Below, one piece after another: positions 1 through 7,190 of a stretch of 15,925 bases of DNA. The translations under genes were made by a program, and so were the position numbers. Source of the DNA: Desulfobacterales bacterium (lineage in GTDB: Bacteria > Desulfobacterota > Desulfobulbia > Desulfobulbales > BM004). How positions within the stretch are numbered: position 1 is the first letter of the stretch; every line of letters begins with the position of its first letter. The notes under the pieces were generated by a model that saw nothing but the letters and a program-made list of their open reading frames with translations, did no database searches and was not told the origin of the DNA. The stretch is taken from assembly GCA_012974315.1 (NCBI GenBank), contig JAAXQI010000018.1:1-15925 (forward strand). The letters run 5' to 3'.

Positions 1-23
1 ATCATGCGTTTACCCTGCGCCTT

Positions 24-37
24 GTGCCCTGTGCCCT
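24..37. repeat. Short tandem heptamer repeat (GTGCCCT x2)
   Basis: Two perfect adjacent copies of GTGCCCT lie just beyond the rplQ terminator, flanked by related words (CTGCGCCTT before, a trailing TG after). The first 64 bases hold no recognisable gene. The pattern could be the edge of a dispersed intergenic repeat, but two copies at a window edge are weak evidence. Confidence 0.35.
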
Positions 38-64
38 TGATTTTTATCCGGCATCAATCTTTCC

Positions 65-100
65 AAATAAAAAACCGGCATGAAGTACTATCACGCCGGT
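65..100 (-). terminator. Rho-independent terminator ending the ribosomal-protein cluster
   Basis: Read on the minus strand, a 10-bp stem (ACCGGCGTGA pairing with TCATGCCGGT, one G-U pair) encloses a 7-nt loop and is followed at once by TTTTTTATTT. It begins 34 nt after the rplQ stop codon. On the plus strand the same hairpin has no T-run behind it, so it acts in the minus direction only. It is the only good intrinsic terminator seen in the window, which supports one long transcription unit ending here. Confidence 0.92.
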
Positions 101-134
101 CATTAAAATCCAATTTATACAAAAAAAAATTATC

Positions 135-518
135 TTAATTGGTCACTTCGTCAGTATCTTCAGTATAGTTTACCAGTTCGATAATAGCCATTGGCGCTGC
201 ATCACCATTCCTGTTACCGGTCTGAATTATACGTGTATAACCACCGTTGCGGTCCATGTACTCGTCTTTGAGTTTTGTAAAAAGTTTATCCACAATCTCC
301 TTACTCTGTATTACAGCAAGAGCCTGCCTTCTGGCATGAAGATCACCCCTTTTGCCCAAAGTTATCATTTTATCCGCCAGTTTCCTCAGCTCTTTTGCTT
401 TCGGAGTTGTGGTGACAATCCTCTCATGATCAAGCAGGCACGTTACCATATTTCTCATCGTGGCCTTGAGATGTGAACTGTTACGTCCCAGCCTTCTGCC
501 GGATTTTCTATGTCTCAT
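135..518 (-). CDS. rplQ: 50S ribosomal protein L17
   Basis: L17 is a large-subunit protein near the exit-tunnel side of the ribosome. The 127-residue product starts with the family signature MRHRKSGRRLGRNSSHLKA. It continues with the conserved segment around residues 24-50 (VTCLLDHERIVTTTPKAKEL) and the C-terminal GGYTRI-x-GNRNGDAAPMAIIELV block, near residues 92-117. Its length is normal for a bacterial L17 with a short acidic tail (TEDTDEVTN). The ATG is preceded by AGAGG nine bases upstream, and the gene lies 15 nt after rpoA, the usual last pair of the alpha operon. The terminator follows. Confidence 0.97.
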   Translation of the reverse strand: MRHRKSGRRLGRNSSHLKATMRNMVTCLLDHERIVTTTPKAKELRKLADKMITLGKRGDLHARRQALAVIQSKEIVDKLFTKLKDEYMDRNGGYTRIIQTGNRNGDAAPMAIIELVNYTEDTDEVTN

Positions 519-533
519 CTTTATAAACCTCTT

Positions 534-1586
534 TTATAAGTTCTCGTCTTCCGCATTAGCTGGAGCTTGTTGCACAGGAAGCTCCCATTCATCAATCTTC
601 ATGCCAAGAGACAATTCCATTTCTTCAAGGAGTTGCTTGATTTCATTTAAAGATTTCCGGCCAAAATTCTTGGTTTTAAGCATCTCGGCCTCGGTTCTTT
701 GAACCAGTTCGCCAATATAGGCAATATTAGCATTCTTTAAACAGTTAGCCGATCTGACTGATAGTTCAAGATCCTCAACAGTGCGGTAAAGATTATCATT
801 TAATGGCACTTCTTCACTTTCCGGGCTTTCTTCAATTTCAGGCTCTGCATTTTCTTCATCAAAATTGATGAAAATCGCCATATGTTCCTTCAATATTTTA
901 GATGCATATGCCAGAGCATTTTCCGGCTTGATACTTCCATCCGTGTAAATTTCGAGGGTCAGCTTATCATAGTCAGTCACCTGGCCAACACGTGCCTGGG
1001 TAACAATATACTGCACTTTCTTGACAGGAGTAAAAATAGAGTCGATGGGGATCACGCCAATTGGTTGATCATCACTCTTGTTCATCTCCGCCGGCCTGTA
1101 TCCTTTGCCCCACTTTACTTCAAGCTCAACTGTGAACTTCCCTTTACCAGTGATGGTGCAGATATGCTGATCCGGATTCATAATCTCTACTGATCCGTCA
1201 GAAATAATATCAGCAGCAGTAACAGGACCTTTTCCCTTTTTATCAATTCGAACCGTTTGTCCCTCTGCAGTATTGAGCTTGAGACGCACCACCTTCAAGT
1301 TCAAGATGATTTCTGTCACATCTTCAAGAACTCCTGGAATAGCGGTAAACTCATGGAGCGCCTTATCAATTCTCACAGAGGTGATTGCAGCTCCCTGTAT
1401 TGACGAGAGAAGAATTCTACGCAAAGAGTTACCGATTGTAGTAGCAAATCCCCGCTCCAAAGGCTGACAGACAAATTTGCCATACGATTCTGTATGGGTG
1501 TCCCTGTCCACCTCCAACCGTTCGGGCTGAATCAATTCGGTCCAATTTTTATAAAAGGGTGTTTCCTCAATAAGATTTTCTGTCAT
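534..1586 (-). CDS. rpoA: DNA-directed RNA polymerase subunit alpha
   Basis: The alpha subunit nucleates RNA polymerase assembly and contacts UP elements and activators. I chose the ATG at 1586 (350 residues); an in-frame TTG at 1607 has no Shine-Dalgarno site, whereas AAGGG lies 11 nt before the ATG. The N-terminal dimerisation domain spans about residues 10-240, with the PLERGFATTIGNSLRRILLSS block at 42-62. A very acidic linker (about 243-262) leads to the C-terminal domain at about 265-335. The DNA-contacting residues known in E. coli as R265, N268, C269, G296, K298 and S299 are present as R278, N281, C282, G309, K311 and S312. It lies between rpsD and rplQ, the classic alpha-operon position. 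Confidence 0.97.
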   Translation of the reverse strand: MTENLIEETPFYKNWTELIQPERLEVDRDTHTESYGKFVCQPLERGFATTIGNSLRRILLSSIQGAAITSVRIDKALHEFTAIPGVLEDVTEIILNLKVVRLKLNTAEGQTVRIDKKGKGPVTAADIISDGSVEIMNPDQHICTITGKGKFTVELEVKWGKGYRPAEMNKSDDQPIGVIPIDSIFTPVKKVQYIVTQARVGQVTDYDKLTLEIYTDGSIKPENALAYASKILKEHMAIFINFDEENAEPEIEESPESEEVPLNDNLYRTVEDLELSVRSANCLKNANIAYIGELVQRTEAEMLKTKNFGRKSLNEIKQLLEEMELSLGMKIDEWELPVQQAPANAEDENL

Positions 1587-1610
1587 GGTAGGTCTTGCCC
1601 TTATCAAATG

Positions 1611-2240
1611 TTATTTAGAATAAAGTTCAACTATCAACTGTTCCTGAATGGGCATAGTGATTTCATGCCGTTCTGGCATACTTTTCACACTTCCCTGCAA
1701 ATTATCCCTTTCAAGTTCCAACCAGCTTGGAATTCCACGCCGGGCTACCGCATCAAGACTTTCATTAATGGCTTGGTTCTTTTTGCTTTTTTCCTTAATA
1801 GTGATAACGTCACCAACTGAAACAAAAAAAGAAGGGATATTGACCTTTTTGCCATTTACAAGTACATGATTGTGTCGAACTACCTGACGGGCCTGGTCTC
1901 TTGAGTTTGCAAAACCAAGACGGAACATTGTATTGTCCAAACGCCTTTCCAGAAGCATTAAAAGGTTTTCACCGGTAACGCCCTTTCCTGACTCCGCCAT
2001 TTTGAAATATCTTCTAAACTGTCCTTCAAGCATCCCATAGATGCGTTTTACCTTCTGTTTTTCGCGCAACTGCACGGCATAATCAGAAACCTTACGAAAA
2101 CGGCTTTGCCCATGTTGCCCCGGGGCAAAGGCGCGCCTTTCGAAAGCACACTTATCCGAATAGCACCTGTCGCCTTTAAGAAAAAGCTTCAGATTTTCGC
2201 GTCTGCATTGCCTGCAGGATGCACCTGTATATCTTGCCAA
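1611..2240 (-). CDS. rpsD: 30S ribosomal protein S4 (zinc-binding form), TTG start
   Basis: S4 is a primary 16S rRNA binder and 5'-domain assembly initiator; in E. coli it also represses its own operon. The 209-residue protein has the N-terminal zinc knuckle of the cysteine-containing form (C9, C12, C26, C31), then GQHG at about 42-45. An S4 RNA-binding domain lies at about 98-160 (RLDNTMFRLGFANSRDQARQ, VNGKKVNIPS). The start must be TTG: the next residues ARYTGA match the family, and a perfect GGAGG lies 6 nt upstream with no in-frame ATG. The Shine-Dalgarno site sits inside a tiny ATG-GAG-GTT-TAA reading frame at 2242-2253. Confidence 0.96.
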   Translation of the reverse strand: MARYTGASCRQCRRENLKLFLKGDRCYSDKCAFERRAFAPGQHGQSRFRKVSDYAVQLREKQKVKRIYGMLEGQFRRYFKMAESGKGVTGENLLMLLERRLDNTMFRLGFANSRDQARQVVRHNHVLVNGKKVNIPSFFVSVGDVITIKEKSKKNQAINESLDAVARRGIPSWLELERDNLQGSVKSMPERHEITMPIQEQLIVELYSK

Positions 2241-2297
2241 TTTAAACCTCCATTAAAACTCTAATTAAGCCAATATAAGAAAATGAACAGCTTGTTC

Positions 2298-2696
2298 TTA
2301 TACTCTTCTTCGTTTGGGTGGTTTACAGCCGTTATGGGGCAATGGAGTCACATCAGAAATCTTGCTCACATCAAACCCTTCAACCTGCAATGCCCTTAAA
2401 GCCGCCTCACGACCAGGTCCTGGTCCTTTTACCCTGACTTCCACTTTGCGCATACCATGATCCATAGCTCTTTTTGCAGCCTCGGCAACCGCCTTCTGGG
2501 CAGCAAACGGGGTGCTTTTTCTTGAGCCTTTGAAACCAAGACAGCCCGAGCTTGACCAGGAAATCACATCACCCTTTTTGTCAGCTATAGTCACAATTGT
2601 ATTATTAAAAGTGGACTGAATATAAACAACACCTTCCGGGATATTTTTCTTTTCTTTCTTTTTCGTTTTCCCGGAGCTTTTTTTCGGATTAGCCAT
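2298..2696 (-). CDS. rpsK: 30S ribosomal protein S11
   Basis: S11 sits on the platform of the small subunit near the E site and contacts 16S rRNA close to the Shine-Dalgarno helix. The 132-residue product has a lysine-rich N-terminus (about residues 1-18), then VVYIQSTFNNTIVTI and the SSSGCLGFKGSRKSTPFAAQ motif. It ends in the family signature PHNGCKPPKRRRV. The Asn-Gly pair (N122-G123) matches the site that becomes isoaspartate in E. coli S11. The ATG has GGGAG about 10 nt upstream. The 84-nt spacer before it, from rpsM, carries two small hairpins. Confidence 0.97.
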   Translation of the reverse strand: MANPKKSSGKTKKKEKKNIPEGVVYIQSTFNNTIVTIADKKGDVISWSSSGCLGFKGSRKSTPFAAQKAVAEAAKRAMDHGMRKVEVRVKGPGPGREAALRALQVEGFDVSKISDVTPLPHNGCKPPKRRRV

Positions 2697-2719
2697 AATT
2701 AATTATCTCCCGTACTGAT

Positions 2720-2768
2720 TACCCTGTGGGTATATGTTATCTGTAAAGTAATATTGCTCAATAGCAAT
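2720..2768 (-). other. Two small hairpins in the rpsM-rpsK spacer
   Basis: Two perfect inverted repeats lie in the 84-nt spacer. ATTGCT/AGCAAT with a 4-nt loop occupies 2753-2768, and TACCC/GGGTA with a 3-nt loop occupies 2720-2732, the latter 13 nt before the rpsK Shine-Dalgarno site. Neither is followed by a T-run, so they are not terminators. They could be RNA processing or regulatory structures, or chance. Confidence 0.3.
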
Positions 2769-2780
2769 TCGTTTTGCAGA

Positions 2781-3149
2781 CTACTTTCTCTTAATGCCTG
2801 CACCACGGCGCGGACCTTTCCTGGTCCTGGCATTGGTGCTGGTTCTCTGGCCTCTACAGGGCAACCCTTTGCGATGACGAAGTCCACGGTAACTTCCTGA
2901 ATCCATCAACCGCTTGATATCCATTGACACTTCACGGCGCCTGTCACCTTCAACATGGTATCCATCTTCCATGATCTTTCTGATCTTTGCGACATCGCCG
3001 TCGGTAAGGTCATCACTATTTGTAAAATAGGACAGCTCGGCCTTATCAAGAATCTTTCGAGCTGAAGTTCGCCCAATACCATGAATATAGGTCAGAGCAA
3101 TCTCCATATGCTTTCTTTTCGGCAAATCAACACCTGCTATTCTAGCCAA
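2781..3149 (-). CDS. rpsM: 30S ribosomal protein S13, TTG start
   Basis: S13 lies in the small-subunit head and forms inter-subunit bridges and contacts with the P-site tRNA. The 122-residue product starts ARIAGVDLP after the initiator. It carries the helix-two-turn-helix around residues 13-50 (YIHGIGRTSARKIL at about 21-34) and ends with the conserved basic tail RGLRHRKGLPCRGQRTSTNARTRKGPRR. The start is TTG: GGAGG lies 9 nt upstream, the N-terminus fits the family exactly, and no in-frame ATG precedes it. It opens the alpha block, 45 nt after rpmJ. Confidence 0.96.
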   Translation of the reverse strand: MARIAGVDLPKRKHMEIALTYIHGIGRTSARKILDKAELSYFTNSDDLTDGDVAKIRKIMEDGYHVEGDRRREVSMDIKRLMDSGSYRGLRHRKGLPCRGQRTSTNARTRKGPRRGAGIKRK

Positions 3150-3194
3150 GACTCTATTCCTCCACTTACAGTTTGTCAGTTTTCAGGGACAATT

Positions 3195-3308
3195 CTAGCC
3201 CTGGCGCTGTTTGTGTTTTTTGGTTTTGCAAGAGACACGGACTACGCCATTTCTCTTGAATACTTTGCAATCACTGCACATCTTTTTTACCGAAGCTCTC
3301 ACTTTCAT
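3195..3308 (-). CDS. rpmJ: 50S ribosomal protein L36 (zinc-binding form)
   Basis: L36 is the smallest large-subunit protein and stabilises 23S rRNA domains near the tRNA-binding side. I read the 37 codons directly: the product starts MKVRASVKKMC and ends KTKKHKQRQG, the standard bacterial form. The zinc ligands C11, C14, C27 and H32 are all present, so this is the zinc-containing type. The ATG lies five bases after AGGTG. It sits between infA and rpsM, the common place for the zinc-type rpmJ. Confidence 0.96.
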   Translation of the reverse strand: MKVRASVKKMCSDCKVFKRNGVVRVSCKTKKHKQRQG

Positions 3309-3350
3309 CACATCACCTATTTTGCAAGCTCAACAATTATAGCTAAATGC

Positions 3351-3575
3351 TTACTTGTTTTTGGAACGAAAAGTTATCCTGCCACGGGACAAATCATAAG
3401 GAGACAATTCTAAAGTTACCCTGTCTCCTGGAAGAATTTTTATAAAATGCATTCTCATTTTTCCAGAAATATGAGCGAGCACCTTATGGCCGTTATCAAG
3501 TTCAACACGAAACATTGCATTCGGCAATGGTTCTACAATTATCCCTTCAACTTGAATGGCCTCTTCCTTAGGCAT
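3351..3575 (-). CDS. infA: Translation initiation factor IF-1
   Basis: IF-1 binds the A site of the 30S subunit and works with IF-2 and IF-3 in start-site selection. The 74-residue product is a single S1-like OB fold with PLPNAMFRVELDNGHKVLAHISGKMR near the middle and the family ending LSPYDLSRGRITFRSKNK. I chose the ATG at 3575: AAAGGA lies 9 nt upstream, while the in-frame TTG at 3581 is only 3 nt from it, too close. It lies between map and rpmJ. The 144-nt spacer upstream contains a plausible promoter, so infA may have extra expression beyond the operon. Confidence 0.97.
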   Translation of the reverse strand: MPKEEAIQVEGIIVEPLPNAMFRVELDNGHKVLAHISGKMRMHFIKILPGDRVTLELSPYDLSRGRITFRSKNK

Positions 3576-3668
3576 AGGCAATAATCCTTTCGTTCTTATT
3601 ATTATTCAGGCCTCTTGCAACATCGGCCACATTAAAAATCTTAGAGTCGCCTTCCGATAAAGCAGGAT

Positions 3669-3698
3669 AGTATACTACAACCAACTTACATTTTACAA
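3669..3698 (-). promoter_or_regulatory. Candidate sigma-70-type promoter upstream of infA
   Basis: On the minus strand TTGTAA (3693-3698, 4 of 6 to the -35 consensus) and TATACT (3669-3674, 5 of 6 to the -10 consensus) are separated by 18 nt. Transcription would begin near 3662, giving a leader of roughly 85 nt to the infA ATG. The AT-rich DNA makes chance matches likely. Position in one of the longest spacers of the cluster is the main support. Confidence 0.35.
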
Positions 3699-3719
3699 TT
3701 ATTATTTTCTTAAAACTTC

Positions 3720-4505
3720 TTAACGAATGCCATCGCTCAAAATAAGTGGTCCTGACTCCGTCACAGCAACCGAATGTTCAAAATGTGCTGATGGAGATTT
3801 GTCCCTGGTAACGACCGTCCATCCATCTTTCAGCACCTTAACTTCATAGGTGCCAAGGTTGACCATCGGCTCTATCGCCAGAACCATGCCAGCCATGATC
3901 CTTGGTGTACTTTTATTGTCGCTACTATAATTTGGCACTTCCGGACCTTCATGCAGAGAGGTTCCAATTCCATGCCCGACAAACTGTTTCACAACTGAAT
4001 ACCCATGCTGCTCAACATGGGTCTGAACAGCAACGGCTATATCATCAATACGGTTGCCAACTCTTGCCTGCGCTATCCCTTTATAAAGCGATTCACGGGT
4101 TACCTTGAGCAGGTCAGCCTTCTTCGTATCAATTTTCCCGATAGCAAAAGTTGCGGCAGCATCACCATAAAATCCCTTATAACAAACACCAAAATCAATG
4201 CTGACTATGTCACCCTCCGCCAAAAACACTTTTGGGGAGGGAATGCCGTGCACCACCTGTTCATTAAGTGAGACACAAAGACTACCGGGGAAACCATGGT
4301 ATCCCTTGAATGCGGGAACTGCATCATGCTGCCTGGCATATTCTTCAGCCCAGACATCCAACTGCGAGGTAGATATACCGACAATAGCCTTTTCCCGCAG
4401 CATATTGAGGGCTCCAGCAACAATCTGATTTGCCCTCTGCATGATCTCTATCTCAGGCGGCGTTTTCAGAATAATCTGTTTTGCAGTTGCTGGTGCGTTG
4501 CTCAT
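3720..4505 (-). CDS. map: Methionine aminopeptidase, type I
   Basis: This cytosolic metalloprotease removes the N-terminal Met from new proteins whose second residue is small, as in many ribosomal proteins encoded here. The 261-residue product has the full pita-bread fold motifs. Expected metal ligands are D104 (in SIDFG), D115 (in YGDAA), H178 (in GHGIG), E212 (in AIEPM) and E243 (in FEHS); H86 in VVHGIP is the usual substrate-side histidine. The short N-terminus without a zinc-finger extension marks the common type Ia form. The ATG has no clear Shine-Dalgarno site, unlike most neighbours, so translation may be lower. It follows secY directly; adk, often between them, is missing. Confidence 0.96.
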   Translation of the reverse strand: MSNAPATAKQIILKTPPEIEIMQRANQIVAGALNMLREKAIVGISTSQLDVWAEEYARQHDAVPAFKGYHGFPGSLCVSLNEQVVHGIPSPKVFLAEGDIVSIDFGVCYKGFYGDAAATFAIGKIDTKKADLLKVTRESLYKGIAQARVGNRIDDIAVAVQTHVEQHGYSVVKQFVGHGIGTSLHEGPEVPNYSSDNKSTPRIMAGMVLAIEPMVNLGTYEVKVLKDGWTVVTRDKSPSAHFEHSVAVTESGPLILSDGIR

Positions 4506-4616
4506 CTAAGTACCGGAAATCTCAATATACCTTAGCCGCAGTCATCAGGCAGAGAAATTGAAATATCCACCAGTACGTTAAACCCAAAGCAATTTATACA
4601 ACTTACAAAATTGAGC

Positions 4617-5924
4617 TTAGCGACGACCCTTTATTCTGCCCTTTTTCATAAAGCCCTCATAGTTGCGCATCACCATGTGCGACTCAATCTGCGAGATGGT
4701 ATCAATTGCAACACCCACAACAATCAACAGGGCCGTACCGCCAAAATAAAAAGGCACATTGTATCTGCTGATCAGTACGGTTGGCATGACGCAGATCACA
4801 CTGACGTAAATAGCTCCAATAACAGTCAAACGGGTCAAGGCTTTATCAATAAAGTCTGAAGTCTTTTTCCCGGGACGAATTCCGGGAATGAACCCACCAT
4901 GCTTTTTCAGGTTCTCAGCCACATCAACAGGGTTGAAGGTGACAGCCGTATAAAAAAAGCAGAAAAAGACTATAAACGCAGTAAACAATATATAATAATA
5001 AATGGTCCCGGGGCTCAGCGATGCAGAGATCCTCTGGATCCAGTCAATCTGGATAAGACCGCCAATGGTTGCCGGGAACATCATGATTGACGATGCAAAG
5101 ATCGGCGGAATAACACCTGCAACATTTATTTTGAGAGGCAGGTGAGAACTTTGCCCACCATAAACCTTGCGGCCCACCACTCTTTTAGCATACTGAATAG
5201 GGATGCGTCTCTGGGCCGTTTCAAAAAATATTATTATGCCTACAACCAATACCATCACTACTAAAAGAAAGAGGAGAAAAAGAGCATTCATTTCCCCTGC
5301 TGAAACCATCTGAATGGTATTACCAATTGCAGCTGGCATGCGGGCAACGATACCTGCAAAAATAATGAGCGAGATGCCATTTCCAATACCACGCTCTGTT
5401 ATCTGTTCACCAAGCCACATGATAAAAGCAGTTCCGGAAGTCAGGGTAATAATGGTCATGATCCTAAACTGCCAGCCAGGAGCAATAACTATGGCTTCTC
5501 CACCAGGACCGGTCATTCCTGCAAGTCCAACTGAGATAAAAAGACTCTGGATTAAGCTAAGAGCTACAGTGCCGTAGCGAGTATACTTCGTTATCTGATG
5601 ACGTCCGGATTCACCTTCTTTGGACAATGCCTCAAGCTGCGGAACAACAACCGTCAGCAGCTGTATGATAATTGAAGCACTGATATAGGGCATGATTCCC
5701 AGGGCAAAAATGGAGAAATTCTCCAACGCCCCGCCGGAAAACATATTGAACATACCGAACAGGGTCCCGGCATTTTTTTCAAAAAATGCAGCAAGAGCTT
5801 CTCCGTTAATACCCGGTGTAGGTATTTGGACACCAATCCGGTAAACCGCAAGCATCAAGAAGGTAAAAATTAACCTTCGGCGCAACTCAGGTAAAGAGGC
5901 AGTGTTTTTAATTCCTCCGAGCAT
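4617..5924 (-). CDS. secY: Protein translocase subunit SecY
   Basis: SecY forms the protein-conducting channel of the inner membrane with SecE and SecG, used for export and membrane insertion. The 435-residue product shows ten hydrophobic segments, near residues 18-36, 70-92, 118-136, 150-172, 180-200, 212-234, 268-290, 308-330, 365-385 and 393-411. Family motifs are LGIMPYISASIIIQLL (75-90), EQITERGIGNGISL (173-186), QRRIPIQYAKR (238-248) and GGFIPGIRPGKKT (343-355), with the SecA/ribosome-contacting arginine R350. The tail is very basic (KKGRIKGRR). The ATG lies 5 nt after the rplO stop and its G-rich Shine-Dalgarno region overlaps the end of rplO, which suggests translational coupling. Confidence 0.97.
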   Translation of the reverse strand: MLGGIKNTASLPELRRRLIFTFLMLAVYRIGVQIPTPGINGEALAAFFEKNAGTLFGMFNMFSGGALENFSIFALGIMPYISASIIIQLLTVVVPQLEALSKEGESGRHQITKYTRYGTVALSLIQSLFISVGLAGMTGPGGEAIVIAPGWQFRIMTIITLTSGTAFIMWLGEQITERGIGNGISLIIFAGIVARMPAAIGNTIQMVSAGEMNALFLLFLLVVMVLVVGIIIFFETAQRRIPIQYAKRVVGRKVYGGQSSHLPLKINVAGVIPPIFASSIMMFPATIGGLIQIDWIQRISASLSPGTIYYYILFTAFIVFFCFFYTAVTFNPVDVAENLKKHGGFIPGIRPGKKTSDFIDKALTRLTVIGAIYVSVICVMPTVLISRYNVPFYFGGTALLIVVGVAIDTISQIESHMVMRNYEGFMKKGRIKGRR

Positions 5925-5929
5925 TCCCC

Positions 5930-6370
5930 TTAACCCCCGACCGTGCCGCCTGCAGCTTCAATCTTCGTTCTGGCCCCCTGGCTGATCTTATCAACAGCCA
6001 CTGTCAGCGATTTACTCAGCTCACCATTGGCCAACACTTTAACCAGAGTAGTACGCTTGTCTATCAATCCCGTCTGAATCAAAGCTTCACGGTCAACACG
6101 ACTGCCAGGTTCAAAAACCTCAAGATCGCTGACCTGGATAATAGTATATTCCTTGCGGAAGATATTATGGAATCCACGTTTAGGCAGCCTTCTCTGCAGA
6201 GGCATCTGGCCTCCCTCAAATCCAGGCCTGGTACCGTATCCTGACCTTGACTTTGAGCCTTTATGGCCCCGGGTAGCTGTCTTGCCGCGCCCTGAACCCT
6301 GACCGCGTCCCACTCTTTTTCTTTCCCTGTTGGCTCCCTTGTTGGGAGATAAATTTCCTAGGGTCAACAT
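5930..6370 (-). CDS. rplO: 50S ribosomal protein L15
   Basis: L15 is a large-subunit assembly protein with a long, basic extension buried in 23S rRNA. I start it at the ATG at 6370 (146 residues, MLTLGNLSPNKGANRERKRV), which has AGGAGG 9 nt upstream; an in-frame TTG at 6388 lies before that site. The N-terminal half is rich in Gly, Arg and Lys (VGRGQGSGRGKTATRGHKG), followed by FEGGQMPLQRRLPKRGF. The C-terminal globular part ends GARTKIEAAGGTVGG. It starts 4 nt after rpmD and ends 5 nt before secY. Confidence 0.97.
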   Translation of the reverse strand: MLTLGNLSPNKGANRERKRVGRGQGSGRGKTATRGHKGSKSRSGYGTRPGFEGGQMPLQRRLPKRGFHNIFRKEYTIIQVSDLEVFEPGSRVDREALIQTGLIDKRTTLVKVLANGELSKSLTVAVDKISQGARTKIEAAGGTVGG

Positions 6371-6374
6371 TTTA

Positions 6375-6557
6375 TTATTCCTCCTCAACCGTGACCAGAT
6401 GTTCTACTTTACGCAGCATCCCTCTGATCTCGGGTGTGTCCTTGCGGACTACGGTCTTTTCTGTTCTAGTGAGCCCCAAGCCGACCAGTGTTGCGCGTAT
6501 CTTCTTGGTGCTTCCAATCTTGCTTTTGGTTAAGGTAAACTTTATTGTTTCAGCCAT
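6375..6557 (-). CDS. rpmD: 50S ribosomal protein L30
   Basis: L30 is a small alpha/beta protein of the large subunit. The 60-residue product has the signature KFTLTKSKIGSTKKIRATLV followed by GLGLTRTEKTVVRKDTPEIRGMLRKVEHLV. This is the typical short bacterial form with an acidic end (VTVEEE). The ATG follows CAGG at 7 nt. It lies between rpsE and rplO as in most spc operons, and ends 4 nt before rplO, whose Shine-Dalgarno site lies inside the end of this gene. Confidence 0.96.
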   Translation of the reverse strand: MAETIKFTLTKSKIGSTKKIRATLVGLGLTRTEKTVVRKDTPEIRGMLRKVEHLVTVEEE

Positions 6558-6605
6558 ATCATTACCTGTTTCAGATTTATTTTTTTATATTGTGCCAATC
6601 AGCAA

Positions 6606-7118
6606 TTACGCGGATAACTCTTCAGTAGAAATACCCCTGAGGGCTGCAATACGTTCTGCACTTCTTAACTTCCGCAAACCATCCAGAGTAGCCTTCACCA
6701 AGTTGTGAGGATTATGTGAACCGAGACATTTCGTCAGGACATTCTGAACGCCAGCAGCTTCAAGAACTGCTCGAACCCCACCACCGGCAATGAGCCCGGT
6801 ACCTTCAGAAGCCGGTTTTAACAATACTGACCCGGCCCCGTATTTCCCAATAATCAGGTGGGGAATAGACGTTGAAGTCAGAGTCACCAGCTGCATATCC
6901 TTGCGGGCTCTTTCAACACCTTTTCGTATGGCATCAGGTACCTGGTTGGCTTTGCCAAGACCGTAACCGACCTTACCCTTACCGTCACCGATAACCACGA
7001 TGGCGCTGAAGCTGAAGCGCCGGCCACCTTTAACAACCTTTGCCACTCTGTTGATAAAGACGATCTTTTCAATCAACTCTGATGCAGAGTCGCCTTTTGA
7101 CCTTGTATATTCTGCCAA
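6606..7118 (-). CDS. rpsE: 30S ribosomal protein S5, TTG start
   Basis: S5 lies at the mRNA entry channel and neck of the small subunit, and affects decoding accuracy and helicase activity. The 170-residue product has the N-terminal double-stranded-RNA-binding-like domain (about residues 14-78: LIEKIVFINRVAKVVKGGRR, VVIGDGKGKVGYGLGKA). The C-terminal domain follows (GAGSVLLKPASEGTGLIAGG, SHNPHNLVKATLDGL). The start codon is TTG, with AGGAG 7 nt upstream; the second residue is Ala. It lies between rplR and rpmD. Confidence 0.96.
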   Translation of the reverse strand: MAEYTRSKGDSASELIEKIVFINRVAKVVKGGRRFSFSAIVVIGDGKGKVGYGLGKANQVPDAIRKGVERARKDMQLVTLTSTSIPHLIIGKYGAGSVLLKPASEGTGLIAGGGVRAVLEAAGVQNVLTKCLGSHNPHNLVKATLDGLRKLRSAERIAALRGISTEELSA

Positions 7119-7190
7119 AACGTATCTCCTAATTCAAATAATTTTATGGCAATTAAAACCGCTCAAAACTTGCAACTAACGTTTGTTTTC

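Noticed and set aside
1587..1607. Extended rpoA start at TTG 1607
   Set aside because: No Shine-Dalgarno precedes the TTG and the added residues are not family-like; the ATG at 1586 has AAGGG upstream.
2699..2887. 62-residue minus-strand reading frame overlapping rpsM
   Set aside because: It lies in another frame across the rpsM 3' end, starts inside coding sequence and has no family resemblance; rpsM is certain.
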